Assembly: GCF_900182695.1 (NCBI RefSeq)
Contig: NZ_FXTK01000004.1
Location: 124,001-188,000, forward strand
Source: Paracoccus laeviglucosivorans
Lineage (GTDB): Bacteria > Pseudomonadota > Alphaproteobacteria > Rhodobacterales > Rhodobacteraceae
Length of the DNA: 64,000 nucleotides
Direction: 5' to 3'
This document shows, in pieces, positions 51,696 through 61,269 of the stretch (its first letter is position 1; each line of letters starts with the position of its first letter). Position numbers and translations under genes: made by a program. Under the pieces are notes generated by a model. The model searched no databases, was not told the DNA's origin, and saw only the letters and a program-made list of their open reading frames with translations.

Positions 51696-52621
51696 GCGCC
51701 GAGACGCTGACAATCGCGCTGACGGCCCTGCTTGCGGATGCAGCCTTTGGCTGGCCTGACAGGCTTTATCGCCGCATCTCGCATCCTGTGGTGTGGATCG
51801 GACGGCTGATCGCGGCGCTGGATACGCGCTGGAACCGCGGTGGGCGTCGCATCCTGCGCGGAGGGCTGGCGGTTCTGGTCGTGGTGGTGGCAGCGGTCCT
51901 GCCTGCATGGGCGCTGACCGTTTTGCTGCGTCCCCTGCCGGGATCGGGGGTGCTGCTGGGATTGCTGGCATGGCCGCTTGTCGCCAGCCGTTCGTTGCAC
52001 GATCACGTCGCGGCGGTGGCCCAGCCCCTGACGGCTGGCAATATCGCGGGTGCGAAACAGGCCGTCGCGATGATCGTCGGGCGCGACCTGTCGGACGATC
52101 CCGCCCCCATCGCGCGGGCCGCGTTGGAAAGTCTGGCGGAAAACACCTCGGACGGGATCACCGCGCCCGTGCTGTGGGCCGCGATTGGCGGTCTGCCGGG
52201 GATCGCCGCCTATAAGGCGATCAACACGCTTGATTCGATGATCGGTCATCGCAGCCCGCGCCATCTGCTGTTCGGGCGGATCGCGGCGCGGCTGGACGAT
52301 GTGGTCAACCTGCCCGCGTCACGGCTGACGGGGCTTTTGTTCGTGGCGGCGGCGTGGTCGGCGCAAGCATGGCGCGTGATGCGCCGCGATGCGCGTCATC
52401 ACCGTTCGCCCAATGCCGGCTGGCCCGAGGCCGCGATGGCAGGCGCGCTTGGCATCCGCCTGTCGGGCCCGCGCAGCTATCACGGGGTATCCACCCCCGA
52501 GCCTTGGCTGAACGCCGCTGCCCGCGATCCCGGCCCGCAGGACTTGCTGCGAGGCCTGACGCTGTATCGCCGCAGCATGGCGCTGCTGGCCCTGGGCCTG
52601 CTGGTCGCGCTGGCGGCTTAG
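51689..52621 (+). CDS. cobD: Adenosylcobinamide-phosphate synthase CobD/CbiB
   Basis: 310 aa membrane protein. Family residues: HPVVWIGRLI near the N-terminus, R-D-L-S-D-D, E-S-L-A-E-N-T-S-D-G-I-T-A-P (the long conserved block), INTLDSMIGHR and DDVVNLPASRLT. It attaches aminopropanol phosphate to adenosylcobyric acid. The ATG 51689 overlaps the cobC stop by 7 bases. The gene ends in a 4-base overlap with convergent hemC. No other cobalamin genes are in the window. Confidence 0.93.
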   Translation: MLSAETLTIALTALLADAAFGWPDRLYRRISHPVVWIGRLIAALDTRWNRGGRRILRGGLAVLVVVVAAVLPAWALTVLLRPLPGSGVLLGLLAWPLVASRSLHDHVAAVAQPLTAGNIAGAKQAVAMIVGRDLSDDPAPIARAALESLAENTSDGITAPVLWAAIGGLPGIAAYKAINTLDSMIGHRSPRHLLFGRIAARLDDVVNLPASRLTGLLFVAAAWSAQAWRVMRRDARHHRSPNAGWPEAAMAGALGIRLSGPRSYHGVSTPEPWLNAAARDPGPQDLLRGLTLYRRSMALLALGLLVALAA

Positions 52622-53559
52622 GCCCAGTCGAAGAAATCGCCGGGCGCCCGCCTGCGCAGTTCTGCCGCCAGATCGTCACCCATCGCAGCACCGTCGCTGG
52701 CAAGGCCGATACGTTCGCCTGCAATCACCTCGGTCCCGTCAGGGCGCAGGATTTCACCGCGAATGCGCAGCCTGTCGCCGTCCAGTTCGGCTAGCCCGGC
52801 GATCGGCGTCTGGCAGGAACCGTCCAGCCGGGCCAGAAACGCCCGCTCGGCCACAACGCGCAGCAAGCTTTGGGCATGGTTGATCGCGGCCAGCATCTGG
52901 GCCACGCGCAGATCGTCTGCCCGGCGTTCGACCCCGATGCAGCCCTGCGCGACGGCGGGCAACATCTCGGCGGGCTCGACCGCGCCACGCGCCACATGGG
53001 TCATGCCCAGCCGCGACAGGCCCGCCATCGCCAGAAAGCTGGCAACAGCCACGCCGTCTTCCAGCTTTTTCAGCCGGGTCTGCACATTTCCGCGAAACTC
53101 GATCAGTTGCAGATCCGGCCTGCGCACCAATAGCTGCGCCCGACGCCGCAAGCTGGAGGAGCCGACCACTGCCCCCTTTGGCAGCTGCGAAATCCCCGCA
53201 AAATGCGGTGACACGAACGCATCACGCACATCCTCGCGCGGCAGATAGCAGTCGATCAGCAGACCGTCGGGCTGCGCGACGGGCATGTCCTTCATCGAAT
53301 GCACCGCGATGTCGATGTCGCCCGCGATCAGCGCATCCTCGATCTCGCGGGTGAACAGGCCCTTGCCCCCGATTTCCTTAAGCGCGCGGTCCTGCACGCG
53401 GTCGCCTGTCGTCTTGATCGGCACGATCTGGAACGCATCGGCCGTCAGGCCATGCGCCGCCATCAGCCGGTCACGGGTTTCATGCGCCTGCGCCAGCGCC
53501 AGCGCCGAGCCGCGCGTGCCGATGCGAATGGGGGTCGAAGGTGTGGGCATCTGGGTCAT
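52618..53559 (-). CDS. hemC: Hydroxymethylbilane synthase (porphobilinogen deaminase)
   Basis: 313 aa. [12 protein letters not shown] at the start, substrate loop D-R-x-Q-D and [40 protein letters not shown] and the dipyrromethane cofactor cysteine in [11 protein letters not shown]. Polymerises four porphobilinogens in tetrapyrrole synthesis. Divergent from hemE with a 75-base shared control region. Confidence 0.97.
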   Translation of the reverse strand: MTQMPTPSTPIRIGTRGSALALAQAHETRDRLMAAHGLTADAFQIVPIKTTGDRVQDRALKEIGGKGLFTREIEDALIAGDIDIAVHSMKDMPVAQPDGLLIDCYLPREDVRDAFVSPHFAGISQLPKGAVVGSSSLRRRAQLLVRRPDLQLIEFRGNVQTRLKKLEDGVAVASFLAMAGLSRLGMTHVARGAVEPAEMLPAVAQGCIGVERRADDLRVAQMLAAINHAQSLLRVVAERAFLARLDGSCQTPIAGLAELDGDRLRIRGEILRPDGTEVIAGERIGLASDGAAMGDDLAAELRRRAPGDFFDWA

Positions 53560-53634
53560 CTGCCCCGATTAGCGCCCCCCCGCGCCCTTGACAACGGGGA
53601 CGCGCGCGCCATGAAGAACCGCAACGAGGTGAAC

Positions 53635-54663
53635 ATGACCCAGAAAACCATTCTGCGCGCGCTTTCAGGCGAACGCCTGCCCACCCCTCCGGTCTGGATG
53701 ATGCGTCAGGCGGGACGCTATTTGCCGGAATATCGCGCCACACGGGCGCAGGCGGGCGATTTCCTGTCGCTGTGTTATAATCCCGAACTGGCAGCCGAGG
53801 TGACGCTGCAACCGATCCGCCGCTACGCATTCGACGCGGCGATCCTGTTTGCGGACATCCTGCTGATCCCGCAGGCGCTGGGGCTGGATCTGTGGTTCGC
53901 GACCGGCGAAGGGCCGCGCCTGTCCACCGTGACCAGCGCCAATCAGGTAGCCGCGCTGCGCAGCACCGATGCGATCCACGACACGCTGAACCCGATCTAT
54001 GAAACCGTGCGCATCCTGTCGCGCGAACTGCCGCGCGAAACGACGCTGATCGGCTTTGCGGGCGCACCATGGACGGTCGCGACCTATATGATCGCGGGAC
54101 GCGGCACACCCGATCAGGGTCCGGCCCATGCCTTCAAGGCCGCCGACCGCGCGGCATTCTCGGCGCTGATCGACAAGATCACGGATGCGACCATCGAATA
54201 CCTCTCGGCCCAGATCAACGCCGGGGCCGAGGTGGTGAAGCTGTTCGATAGCTGGGCAGGCTCGCTCAAGGGGCAGGATTTCGACGATTTCGCGCTGACC
54301 CCGGCGAAACGCATCATCGCGGCGCTGAAGGCCCGCCATCCGGCAACGCCGGTCATCGCCTTCCCGCGCGAGGCGGGGGCGCGTTACGCGGGCTTTGCCC
54401 GTGCGGTCGGGGCCGATTGCGTGGCGTTGGACAATTCCGTCAGCGCCGACTGGGCGGCGGGCAATGTCCAGACCGATGGCTGCGTGCAGGGCAACCTTGA
54501 TCCCCGCCTGCTGGTCACCGGCGGCGACACGCTGGAGACCGAGACCCGCCGCATCGTCACCGCATTTTCCGGCGGCGCGCATATCTTCAACCTGGGCCAT
54601 GGCATCACCCCTGACGCCGATCCCGACAACGTGACGCGGATGCTGGCCGCCATTCGCGGCTAA
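53635..54663 (+). CDS. hemE: Uroporphyrinogen decarboxylase
   Basis: 342 aa. Signature [16 protein letters not shown] at the N-terminus (catalytic Arg), [10 protein letters not shown] (catalytic Asp), [22 protein letters not shown], and the His in L-G-H-G-I-T-P. Removes four carboxyl groups to give coproporphyrinogen III. Two ATGs are possible (53611, 53635); the second has GAGGTG 3 bases away, and a consensus -35 TTGACA at 53588 would put the first within the core promoter. Divergent from hemC. Confidence 0.95.
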   Translation: MTQKTILRALSGERLPTPPVWMMRQAGRYLPEYRATRAQAGDFLSLCYNPELAAEVTLQPIRRYAFDAAILFADILLIPQALGLDLWFATGEGPRLSTVTSANQVAALRSTDAIHDTLNPIYETVRILSRELPRETTLIGFAGAPWTVATYMIAGRGTPDQGPAHAFKAADRAAFSALIDKITDATIEYLSAQINAGAEVVKLFDSWAGSLKGQDFDDFALTPAKRIIAALKARHPATPVIAFPREAGARYAGFARAVGADCVALDNSVSADWAAGNVQTDGCVQGNLDPRLLVTGGDTLETETRRIVTAFSGGAHIFNLGHGITPDADPDNVTRMLAAIRG

Positions 54664-54666
54664 GCC

Positions 54667-55539
54667 ATGTGGATCATCGCGACCCTGATCGCCGCTGCAG
54701 CACAAACCGCCCGTAACGCGGCGCAGCGCGGTCTGACGGCAGAGATCGGCACGATGGGCGCGACCGCCGTGCGGTTCCTGTTCGGCCTGCCCTTTGCCCT
54801 GCTGTTTCTGGGCATCTGGGCCATGGGCCACACGATCCCCATCCCTGATATGCGGGTGGTCGGCTGGACGCTTATGGGCAGCCTTGCCCAGATCGCCGCC
54901 ACCGCGCTGATGCTGGTCACGATGAAATCGCGCGGCTTCGGCGTCACCACCGCGCTGCTGAAGACCGAGCCTGTGACGCTGGCCGTCATCGGCGCGGTGC
55001 TGCTGGCCGAACCGCTTGGGCCTGCCCGCATGGCGGCCATCGCCACGGCCACGCTGGGCGTCGTGTTGATGTCGGGGGTGAACTGGCGCAGCGGCGGCTG
55101 GCGCGCGGCGGGTCTGGGCGTTATGGCGGGCGCGCTGTTCGGATTGTCGGCCATCGGCTTTCGCGGCGGTATCCTTGCGCTGCCGGATGGCGGCTATGTC
55201 ACCCGCTCGGCCACGGTGCTGGCGCTAAGCCTTGGGATACAATCGGCGCTGATGCTGGCATGGCTGGGCGCGGCGGACCGTCCGGCGCTTTTGGGCATCG
55301 CACGGCACTGGCGCGGGTCGATGAAAGCCGGGTTTTTGGGGGCCTTCGCCTCGCTTTTCTGGTTCATGGGCTTTGCGCTTACCGCAGCAGCCAATGTCCG
55401 CACGCTGGCCTTGGTCGAGGTGGTCATGGCACAGATCGTATCGGGGCGCGTCTTTCGCGAAGGCGCTGGCCCGCGTCAGCTGGCTGGCATGGCGCTGATC
55501 GTTCTGGGCGTGGCGGCACTGATCTGGATCAGTGCCTGA
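54667..55539 (+). CDS. DMT-superfamily (EamA-like) transporter
   Basis: 290 aa, about ten hydrophobic segments arranged as two EamA-type repeats (first ending L-G-V-V-L-M-S-G, second G-M-A-L-I-V-L-G-V-A-A-L-I-W). Second repeat has E-V-V-M-A-Q-I-V-S-G-R-V-F. Probable exporter or importer of a small metabolite; substrate unknown. Begins 3 bases after hemE, so likely co-transcribed with it. Convergent 11-base overlap with the LysE gene. Confidence 0.82.
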   Translation: MWIIATLIAAAAQTARNAAQRGLTAEIGTMGATAVRFLFGLPFALLFLGIWAMGHTIPIPDMRVVGWTLMGSLAQIAATALMLVTMKSRGFGVTTALLKTEPVTLAVIGAVLLAEPLGPARMAAIATATLGVVLMSGVNWRSGGWRAAGLGVMAGALFGLSAIGFRGGILALPDGGYVTRSATVLALSLGIQSALMLAWLGAADRPALLGIARHWRGSMKAGFLGAFASLFWFMGFALTAAANVRTLALVEVVMAQIVSGRVFREGAGPRQLAGMALIVLGVAALIWISA

Positions 55540-56119
55540 GCACCGGCACCATCGAGCCGATCAACAGCAGCGCCATCGCCCAGTTGAACAGCCGCAGCCG
55601 CAGCGGATCCTGCAAGAAGCCGCGCATCCCCTGCCCCATCGCCGCCCAGACCGCGACCGATGGCAGGTTGATCAGCGTGAACACCAGCGCCACCCCAATC
55701 ACGCCACCCGCCCCGGCCGAATAGGCGGAAAGCGCCCCCAGGGCCATCATCCACGCCTTGGGATTGACCCATTGGAAAGCGCAGGCGGCAAGAAAGGTCA
55801 TGGGGCGGGCAGCGGCCCCCTTGCGCCCCTGCGGCGCGTCCGAGCGGGCGATTTTCCATGCCAGCCAAAGCACATAGATAAAACTCAGCCATTTCAACCC
55901 TTGCGCGACAAGGGGGGAACGGGCGATGATCTGGTCCAGGCCCAGCCCCACCAGACCCACCATCGCGCCGAATCCCAGCGCCACGCCCAGCATATGCGGC
56001 AAAGTCCGCCGCATTCCGAAATTTGCGCCCGATGCCATCAGCATCAGGTTGTTCGGACCGGGCGTGATCGACGTGACAAGGGCAAAGGTGGCAAGGGCCA
56101 GAACGATGTGCTGCGACAT
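55529..56119 (-). CDS. LysE/RhtB-family amino acid exporter
   Basis: 196 aa with six hydrophobic segments. The family start L-V-T-S-I-T-P-G-P-N-N-L-M-L-M-A-S-G is present near residue 13 and a conserved F-Q-W-V-N-P-K-A-W is in the middle. Exports amino acids or homoserine-lactone-like compounds. The start at 56119 (MSQHIV) is consistent with the family; an upstream TTG would extend into the control region. Divergent from an Lrp/AsnC regulator, which likely induces it in response to an amino acid. Confidence 0.86.
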   Translation of the reverse strand: MSQHIVLALATFALVTSITPGPNNLMLMASGANFGMRRTLPHMLGVALGFGAMVGLVGLGLDQIIARSPLVAQGLKWLSFIYVLWLAWKIARSDAPQGRKGAAARPMTFLAACAFQWVNPKAWMMALGALSAYSAGAGGVIGVALVFTLINLPSVAVWAAMGQGMRGFLQDPLRLRLFNWAMALLLIGSMVPVLRH

Positions 56120-56186
56120 GGGTTTATCCGTTGATTTCGGACAATAATATTCCAATCCCTGCGCAATTTCTGATTTATGTTGTTAT

Positions 56187-56192
56187 AAGGAG
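56187..56192 (+). promoter_or_regulatory. Ribosome-binding site selecting a TTG start
   Basis: AAGGAG ending 8 bases before TTG 56201. No ATG or GTG in frame lies near it, so the lrp-type gene almost certainly starts with TTG. Confidence 0.75.
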
Positions 56193-56200
56193 CTGAAAGT

Positions 56201-56662
56201 TTGCAACCCACACCCGAGAAAGACCCGATCTCTGCGCGGATATTGCAAATTCTTGCGCAGAACGGTCGCATCCCGAATCAACAGCTGGCTGCCGAGATCG
56301 GCCTTTCGCCGTCCGCCTGCCTGCGCCGGGTGCAGGAACTTGAACGCCGGGGGGCCATCGTGGGCTATCGCGCGGTCATCCATCCCGCCGCTCGTGAGGC
56401 GGGCTTTACCGCCTATGTCACGGTCGGCCTGTCGCGCCACTCGAACGAGGCGCAGCAATCCTTTGAGCGTGCCTGCATGGCCGCGCCACAGGTGCGCGAA
56501 TGCCACAACATCACCGGCTCGATCGAATATCTGCTGCGGGTCGAGGTGCGCGATCTGGAATCCTATCGCCGCTTCCACACCGAGGTGCTGGGGGCGTTTC
56601 CGCAGATTTCGACCATTACCACGCATGTCGTGATGAACTCGCCCAAGGACGACCGCGCCTGA
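56201..56662 (+). CDS. Lrp/AsnC-family transcriptional regulator
   Basis: 153 aa. N-terminal helix-turn-helix (D-P-I-S-A-R-I-L-Q-I-L-A-Q-N-G-R-I, AAEIGLSPSACLRRVQELERRG) and C-terminal RAM/ligand domain with V-R-E-C-H-N-I-T-G-S-I-E-Y-L-L-R-V. Starts with TTG, supported by a strong AAGGAG. Divergent from a LysE-type exporter with an A/T-rich 81-base gap between them, the usual arrangement for a regulator sensing the exported amino acid. Effector not predictable. Confidence 0.9.
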   Translation: MQPTPEKDPISARILQILAQNGRIPNQQLAAEIGLSPSACLRRVQELERRGAIVGYRAVIHPAAREAGFTAYVTVGLSRHSNEAQQSFERACMAAPQVRECHNITGSIEYLLRVEVRDLESYRRFHTEVLGAFPQISTITTHVVMNSPKDDRA

Positions 56663-56694
56663 ACCTGTCCGACACCCGTTTTGCAGCACCCCTT

Positions 56695-56713
56695 GCCGGA
56701 ACGCCCTTCCGGC
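56695..56713. other. Hairpin after the Lrp gene
   Basis: GCCGGAA-CGCCC-TTCCGGC, a perfect 7-base stem with 5-base loop, 33 bases after the Lrp stop and 28 before the helicase start. No U-tract, so it could be a weak terminator, a pause site or an operator. Confidence 0.4.
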
Positions 56714-56741
56714 CCCGGTCGATGCGGGCTAACAAGACGCC

Positions 56742-58271
56742 ATGACCCTGCCCACCCTTTCCCCCGATCAGGCCGAAGCCTGGGATGCCATCGCCGCCGC
56801 CCTTGAGGATGCAGGTGTCGATCTGGTCTCTGAGGAGGTCCGCCCCCCGGTCGAGGGCAAGGGCCGCGTCATGGCCGTCATCGGCAAAGCGGGTTCGGGC
56901 AAGACGCTGCTGCTGGCGCAGCTATACACGGCGCTGAAGGCGGCGGGGGTCGAAATCGTCTCGGGGGATTACGAAGGCAAGAAGCGCAAGGAACGCCGCA
57001 CCGCCGCCATTCTTGCGCCGACGAACAAGGCGGCTTTCGTGCTGCGCACCCGTGGCGTGCCCGCAACGACCATCCACCGCATCCTTTACACCCCGGTATA
57101 TGACCCCGATTACGAACGTATCGCCGATTGGCTGACCGGCGCGGGCGAACGCCCCGTGGTCGAGGGCGTGATCGAAGGGCTGACGGACGCCGCGCTGGAC
57201 CGCGCCAAGGCGTTTTACGACCAACATGCCTCGATCCCCGGCGCGCTGGCGGCGGCGGGGCTGCGTGGATCGGATTTTATTCGCGGCTGGAAACGACGCG
57301 AGGACGGGCTGGATATCGGGCTGATCGACGAATCCTCGATGCTGGACGAAAAGCAATTCGAGGATCTGCGCGAGATTTTCCCGGTGCTGATCTTATTTGG
57401 CGATCCCGCGCAGCTGGCCCCCGTCGGGCAATCGGGCGAAATGGTGTTCGACAAGCTTGCCCCGTCGCAGCGGCTGATGCTGAACCGCATTCACCGCCAG
57501 ACGAATGACAGCCCGATTCTGGATCTGGCCCATGCGCTGGCCGATCCCGCGGTGGATTTTCAGGCATTCGAGCGACTGGTGCAGGACGCCGCCCGCCGCG
57601 ATGAACGTGTCGTCTGGGCCGAACGGGTGGAATCCGACCTGATGGCGCAAAGCCCGGTGCTGGTCTGGCGCAACGCGACCCGCATCAAGCTGATTCAGGC
57701 GTTCCGCACCGCCTATGGCGCACCGGGCGACGCGCTGCTGCCCGGTGAGCCGCTGATCTGCGACGGTCTGGAACTGCCGCTGAAACACCGCAAGAAACGC
57801 ATCGACCTTGAGGCGCGCGGGCTGATCAAGGGGGCGCAGGTCGTCTATCTTGGCCCCGGTCGCAAGCCCGGCTTTTCGCGTCTGCATGTCGTGGGGGCAG
57901 AAGATCCGCGCCTTTCCGCCGCCAGCATCGTCAAGATCGAGATGCCGGATGTCGACGAGCCTTTCATTCCTTACGCGGCACGCATGGGGGCGACATTCCT
58001 GCACGGGGCGGCGGTGACGATCCACAAGGCGCAGGGTTCGCAATGGCCCGATGTGCAGGTCTTTGCCCCCGATATTTCCGCCGCCGCATGGTCTAACCGC
58101 ACCGAGGCCGGCGTGCCGTTGTGGAAACGCCTGACCTATGTCGCGATCACGCGGGCGCAGGAGCGGCTTTTGTGGATCGTGCGGTCGCGGCTGGCACGGC
58201 CATCGGCCCCGCTGGGAATCGAGCATCTGGAAACCGCCAGCGCCCCGTTGGAACTGGCGGCCGAGGAATAG
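56742..58271 (+). CDS. RecD-like superfamily I DNA helicase
   Basis: 509 aa single ATPase. Walker A V-I-G-K-A-G-S-G-K-T-L-L (about 45-56), a lysine/arginine-rich insertion after it (Y-E-G-K-K-R-K-E-R-R), motif II IGLIDESSMLD, motif III ILFGDPAQLAP, and C-terminal UvrD_C_2-type motifs A-V-T-I-H-K-A-Q-G-S-Q and Y-V-A-I-T-R-A-Q-E-R-L-L-W. It lacks the N-terminal RecD2 helix-hairpin-helix domains. DNA substrate and partner unknown. Followed by repeat copy C, convergent with EcsC. Confidence 0.85.
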   Translation: MTLPTLSPDQAEAWDAIAAALEDAGVDLVSEEVRPPVEGKGRVMAVIGKAGSGKTLLLAQLYTALKAAGVEIVSGDYEGKKRKERRTAAILAPTNKAAFVLRTRGVPATTIHRILYTPVYDPDYERIADWLTGAGERPVVEGVIEGLTDAALDRAKAFYDQHASIPGALAAAGLRGSDFIRGWKRREDGLDIGLIDESSMLDEKQFEDLREIFPVLILFGDPAQLAPVGQSGEMVFDKLAPSQRLMLNRIHRQTNDSPILDLAHALADPAVDFQAFERLVQDAARRDERVVWAERVESDLMAQSPVLVWRNATRIKLIQAFRTAYGAPGDALLPGEPLICDGLELPLKHRKKRIDLEARGLIKGAQVVYLGPGRKPGFSRLHVVGAEDPRLSAASIVKIEMPDVDEPFIPYAARMGATFLHGAAVTIHKAQGSQWPDVQVFAPDISAAAWSNRTEAGVPLWKRLTYVAITRAQERLLWIVRSRLARPSAPLGIEHLETASAPLELAAEE

Positions 58272-58280
58272 GCGTTGCGA

Positions 58281-58335
58281 CCGGGGCGCTGCCCCGGACC
58301 CCGGGGTATTTGGGGAACCAAGAAGCCGGAAGGGG
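58281..58335 (-). repeat. Dispersed palindromic intergenic repeat, copy C (inverted)
   Basis: Read on the minus strand: CCCCTTCCGGCTTCTTGGTT, then CCCCAAATACCCCGGGGTCC and a hairpin CCGGGGC-AGC-GCCCCGG with a 7-base stem (58281-58297). It sits between the convergent helicase and EcsC genes and matches copy A (252-322) at nearly every base of the lead. Confidence 0.78.
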
Positions 58336-58340
58336 CCGCC

Positions 58341-59162
58341 TTAGCCGTTGCGCCGCAGGCTTTTGCGGGCCGAGCCGGGGCGGCGTTGTTCCATGCGCAG
58401 GACCAGCGCCTCGACCAGTGCTTCGCGCGGCAGGCCGGTTTCGTGCGACAGGCGCAGCAGGCCGAACTGGACGCGGGCGATTTCCTGATAATAGCGCGTG
58501 AAGTTGTAGTTGATCGCGGCCCCGGCCAGAGCGCCGAGGATCGGCACGGCCTGCGCCGCGAGCTTCTGGGCAAGCGAGGCCGAGAGTTTCGGCGCGACCT
58601 TGGCGATCAGCGTCTGGACGGTTTGGCCCGTGATGGTCATCCGCGCGGCCAGCAGACCCAGATCGGCGCCCTCATCCTCGGCCAGGGGCCCGGCGGAGGC
58701 GAAGACATGCAGCGCCTCGCGGCGGGCCAGTTCGCTGTTCGGATCGAACCCGTGTTCGGCGGCGATGTCCATGATCGCGCGCAGAAGCAGCGTCACCGTC
58801 ACCGGCATTTCCAGAGTGGCGCCCGCGATGCCCGCAAAGCCGCCTGCCGCACCCGATGCCGTCGAAAGCGCGCGATTGAACCAGTCGCCACGATCGCTGA
58901 CCAGCCCGCGCGAGCGTGAGGCCGCATCGAAGGCACGGTTCAGCGCCGCATGGGTGATCCGGTCGAGCCTGCCGCGCACGGGCTTGGGCAGGCGTTCGAT
59001 CAAGCCTTCGGCTTTGCCGCCAACCGCGTTCATCAGTTCCATCGCGATGCCGCCCGCGTTCAGATAGCGCAGGGCGAGCCGGTCGATTTCGGCGTGGATC
59101 GTCGGATCGCTGATCGGCGGCAGCACCGATTGGCGGGCGGGGATCTGCGAATGCTCGGTCAT
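58341..59162 (-). CDS. EcsC-family protein
   Basis: 273 aa. The body GGFAGIAGATLEMPVTVTLLLRAI-like segment (about 120-145, amphipathic and Gly-rich) and D-I-A-A-E-H-G-F match EcsC, a soluble or membrane-attached family related to the third gene of Bacillus ecsABC. Function unclear. N-terminal helices are followed by a hydrophobic loop region and a C-terminal Arg-rich tail. Stands alone here without ABC transporter genes. Confidence 0.84.
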   Translation of the reverse strand: MTEHSQIPARQSVLPPISDPTIHAEIDRLALRYLNAGGIAMELMNAVGGKAEGLIERLPKPVRGRLDRITHAALNRAFDAASRSRGLVSDRGDWFNRALSTASGAAGGFAGIAGATLEMPVTVTLLLRAIMDIAAEHGFDPNSELARREALHVFASAGPLAEDEGADLGLLAARMTITGQTVQTLIAKVAPKLSASLAQKLAAQAVPILGALAGAAINYNFTRYYQEIARVQFGLLRLSHETGLPREALVEALVLRMEQRRPGSARKSLRRNG

Positions 59163-59269
59163 CCCTTGGATACCTTGGCCTTTCCTTTGTCACCGCAGGG
59201 ATGCGGCGCTGATGAAACACAGATAGGAAGCGGCGGGTTCCTTGTCAGGGGCCGGTGGCGAGAATGATC

Positions 59270-59860
59270 CTAGCGTTCGCGGATGATCGCGCGGGCCTCG
59301 GGGTCGTAATCCACCTGACGCTGGCTTTTGGGGGGATCGCGGCGCATTTCGACCAAGCCCGCGGCCACATCGCCGCCGGTTTCGCGCATCACGTCGCCCG
59401 TGACGCCCGACCATGCGTCATCGTCCAGCTCCAGTGCCAGAACGCGGTCGGGATTGGTGGGCGGCGGCATCACCACGCCGTCGACCTTCCAAAAGCCGAA
59501 GCGCTGGTAATAGGGCAGATCGCCCACCAGCATCACCCGCGCCCAGCCCAGCTCATCCGCCCGCGTCAGGCTTTCGCGCATCAGAAGCGCCCCCAGGCCT
59601 TCGCCCTGCGTCGTCGGATGGACGGCGACCGGGCCAAGCAGCAGGACAGGCTTGCCGCCCACGCGCACCGGCCAGTATCGGATCGCCCCCAGCAGCACCC
59701 CGGATGCATCGCGCAGCACCAGACACAGCGGCAGCACGGGCGACACGCCATCGCGCAGCCGATAGGAGGACAGCGCCGTGCGGCCCGGCGCAAAGCACAG
59801 ATCCATCAGCGCCTCGACTTCGGGCGTATCGGCGGGGGTTTCCGGGGAAAGGTGATACAT
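59270..59860 (-). CDS. GNAT-family N-acetyltransferase (YhbS-like)
   Basis: 196 aa. The acetyl-CoA-binding motif appears as V-H-P-T-T-Q-G-E-G-L-G-A-L-L-M (Q-x-x-G-x-G/A), with L-L-G-P-V-A-V before it and L-P-Y-Y-Q-R-F-G-F-W-K after it, as in YhbS-like acetyltransferases. The C-terminal 60 residues are variable. Substrate unknown. The gap to EcsC (107 bases) and to the flavin reductase (232 bases) hold no other gene. Confidence 0.86.
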   Translation of the reverse strand: MYHLSPETPADTPEVEALMDLCFAPGRTALSSYRLRDGVSPVLPLCLVLRDASGVLLGAIRYWPVRVGGKPVLLLGPVAVHPTTQGEGLGALLMRESLTRADELGWARVMLVGDLPYYQRFGFWKVDGVVMPPPTNPDRVLALELDDDAWSGVTGDVMRETGGDVAAGLVEMRRDPPKSQRQVDYDPEARAIIRER

Positions 59861-60004
59861 CCTGCCTCAAATCAGTCGGGGGTCAAAGCGGGTGCGTCGG
59901 TAAGAAGCGCGGCCCCCCTAACATCAATGCGCGGGCACGAAAACATCCGATCTTGCCCTTGCGCGCAAATTTATCGCAAGCCGCCGCATCCGGGGCGGTG
60001 GCGC

Positions 60005-60039
60005 TTGACGGGGAACGGTCTGGCGGGCAGATCGTTCCC
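60005..60039 (+). promoter_or_regulatory. Promoter-like element with near-perfect inverted repeat
   Basis: TTGACG (60005-60010) resembling a -35 is directly followed by a 10-base dyad, GGGAACGGTC (60011-60020) and GATCGTTCCC (60030-60039), with a 9-base loop; 9 of 10 positions pair. It lies 54 bases before the flavin reductase start. Suggests a repressor operator or a leader hairpin. No matching -10 was convincing. Confidence 0.5.
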
Positions 60040-60092
60040 TGACAAGCGGCGTGGAAAATCCGCGCCCGGCAATCGGATAGAAGGGAAAGCAT

Positions 60093-60686
60093 ATGTTCTA
60101 CCGACCCGAGACCGGCCACGGCCTGCCGCATAACCCGCTGAACGCTCTTGTAGCGCCGCGTCCCATTGCGTGGGTCTCGACGCGGGGCGCGCTGGGGGAC
60201 AACCTTGCGCCGCATTCGTTCTTTAACCTGACAGCCTATGTGCCGCCGCAGGTGATGTTCTGTTCGACCAGCGGCAAGGCGGATCGGCCGGGGACCAAGG
60301 ACAGCGTGGCGCAGATCGCCGAAAGCCGCGTCTTTTGCATCAATATCGCCGACGGCGCGATGAAGGATCAGATGAACGCCACATCCGCCGCCCTGCCCGC
60401 AGGCGTCAGCGAGTTTGAGGCGGCGGGTGTCGCCTCGACGCCCTGCGAGACCATTGACTGCCTGCGCGTGACCGACGCTGCCGCATCGCTGGAATGCCGC
60501 ATGACCCGCATCGTGCGACTGGCGGGCGAGGCGAATATCATGGTCATGGGGGTCGTCACCGGCATCCATATCCGCCCCGACTGTCTGGTCGATGGCCGTT
60601 TCGTGCCCGCCACCGGCTGGCTGTCGCGGCTGGGCTACAAGGATTATACCATCACCACCGACACGTTCGAGATGGAGCGCCCCTGA
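60093..60686 (+). CDS. Flavin reductase-like domain protein (FMN-binding)
   Basis: 197 aa. Split-barrel flavin reductase domain: [12 protein letters not shown] at the N-terminus (phosphate/FMN contact), [24 protein letters not shown] and the C-terminal G-Y-K-D-Y. Such proteins bind FMN and reduce flavin with NAD(P)H or act in styrene/phenol or nitro-aromatic reductases. RBS GAAGGGAAAG is 4 bases before the ATG. Overlaps apt by one base (TGATG), so co-translated. Confidence 0.87.
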   Translation: MFYRPETGHGLPHNPLNALVAPRPIAWVSTRGALGDNLAPHSFFNLTAYVPPQVMFCSTSGKADRPGTKDSVAQIAESRVFCINIADGAMKDQMNATSAALPAGVSEFEAAGVASTPCETIDCLRVTDAAASLECRMTRIVRLAGEANIMVMGVVTGIHIRPDCLVDGRFVPATGWLSRLGYKDYTITTDTFEMERP

Positions 60687-61231
60687 TGCCGCCGCGCGAT
60701 ACCCGCACCGTCAAGGACTACATCCGCACCATCGTGGATTTCCCGCATGAGGGTATCCTGTTTCGCGATGTGACCACGCTTTTTGCCGATGCGCGCGGTT
60801 TCCGCATGGCCGTGGACCAGTTGCTGACGCCCTATGCCGGCGAACGCATCAGCAAGGTCGTGGGCCTTGAGGCGCGGGGCTTTATCCTTGGCGGCGCGGT
60901 GGCCCATCAGCTTTCCGTGGGCTTCGTGCCGATCCGCAAGAAAGGCAAGCTGCCCGGCGCGGTCGTGTCCGAAGCCTATGCGCTGGAATATGGCGAGGCC
61001 GTGATGGAACTGCATGACGACGCCCTTGCCCCCGGCGAGCGCGTGCTGATCGTCGATGACCTGCTGGCCACCGGCGGCACGGCGGCGGCGGCGATCAAAC
61101 TGTGCGAACGTCTGGGCGCGGAAATCGTCGGTTGCGCATTCGTGATCGACCTGCCCGAGCTTGGCGGGCGCAAACTGCTTGAGGGGCTGGGCCATGACGT
61201 CCATGCCCTGACCGAATTCGAAGGCGCCTGA
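60686..61231 (+). CDS. apt: Adenine phosphoribosyltransferase
   Basis: 181 aa. [13 protein letters not shown] at the N-terminus, [27 protein letters not shown], and the PRPP motif [14 protein letters not shown]. Salvages adenine to AMP with PRPP in the cytosol. The ATG overlaps the preceding stop in TGATG. ispH starts 39 bases downstream. Confidence 0.95.
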   Translation: MPPRDTRTVKDYIRTIVDFPHEGILFRDVTTLFADARGFRMAVDQLLTPYAGERISKVVGLEARGFILGGAVAHQLSVGFVPIRKKGKLPGAVVSEAYALEYGEAVMELHDDALAPGERVLIVDDLLATGGTAAAAIKLCERLGAEIVGCAFVIDLPELGGRKLLEGLGHDVHALTEFEGA

Positions 61232-61269
61232 GCCTTGCAGCAGGCCGGTCGGAACGCTAGGTGATGGGC

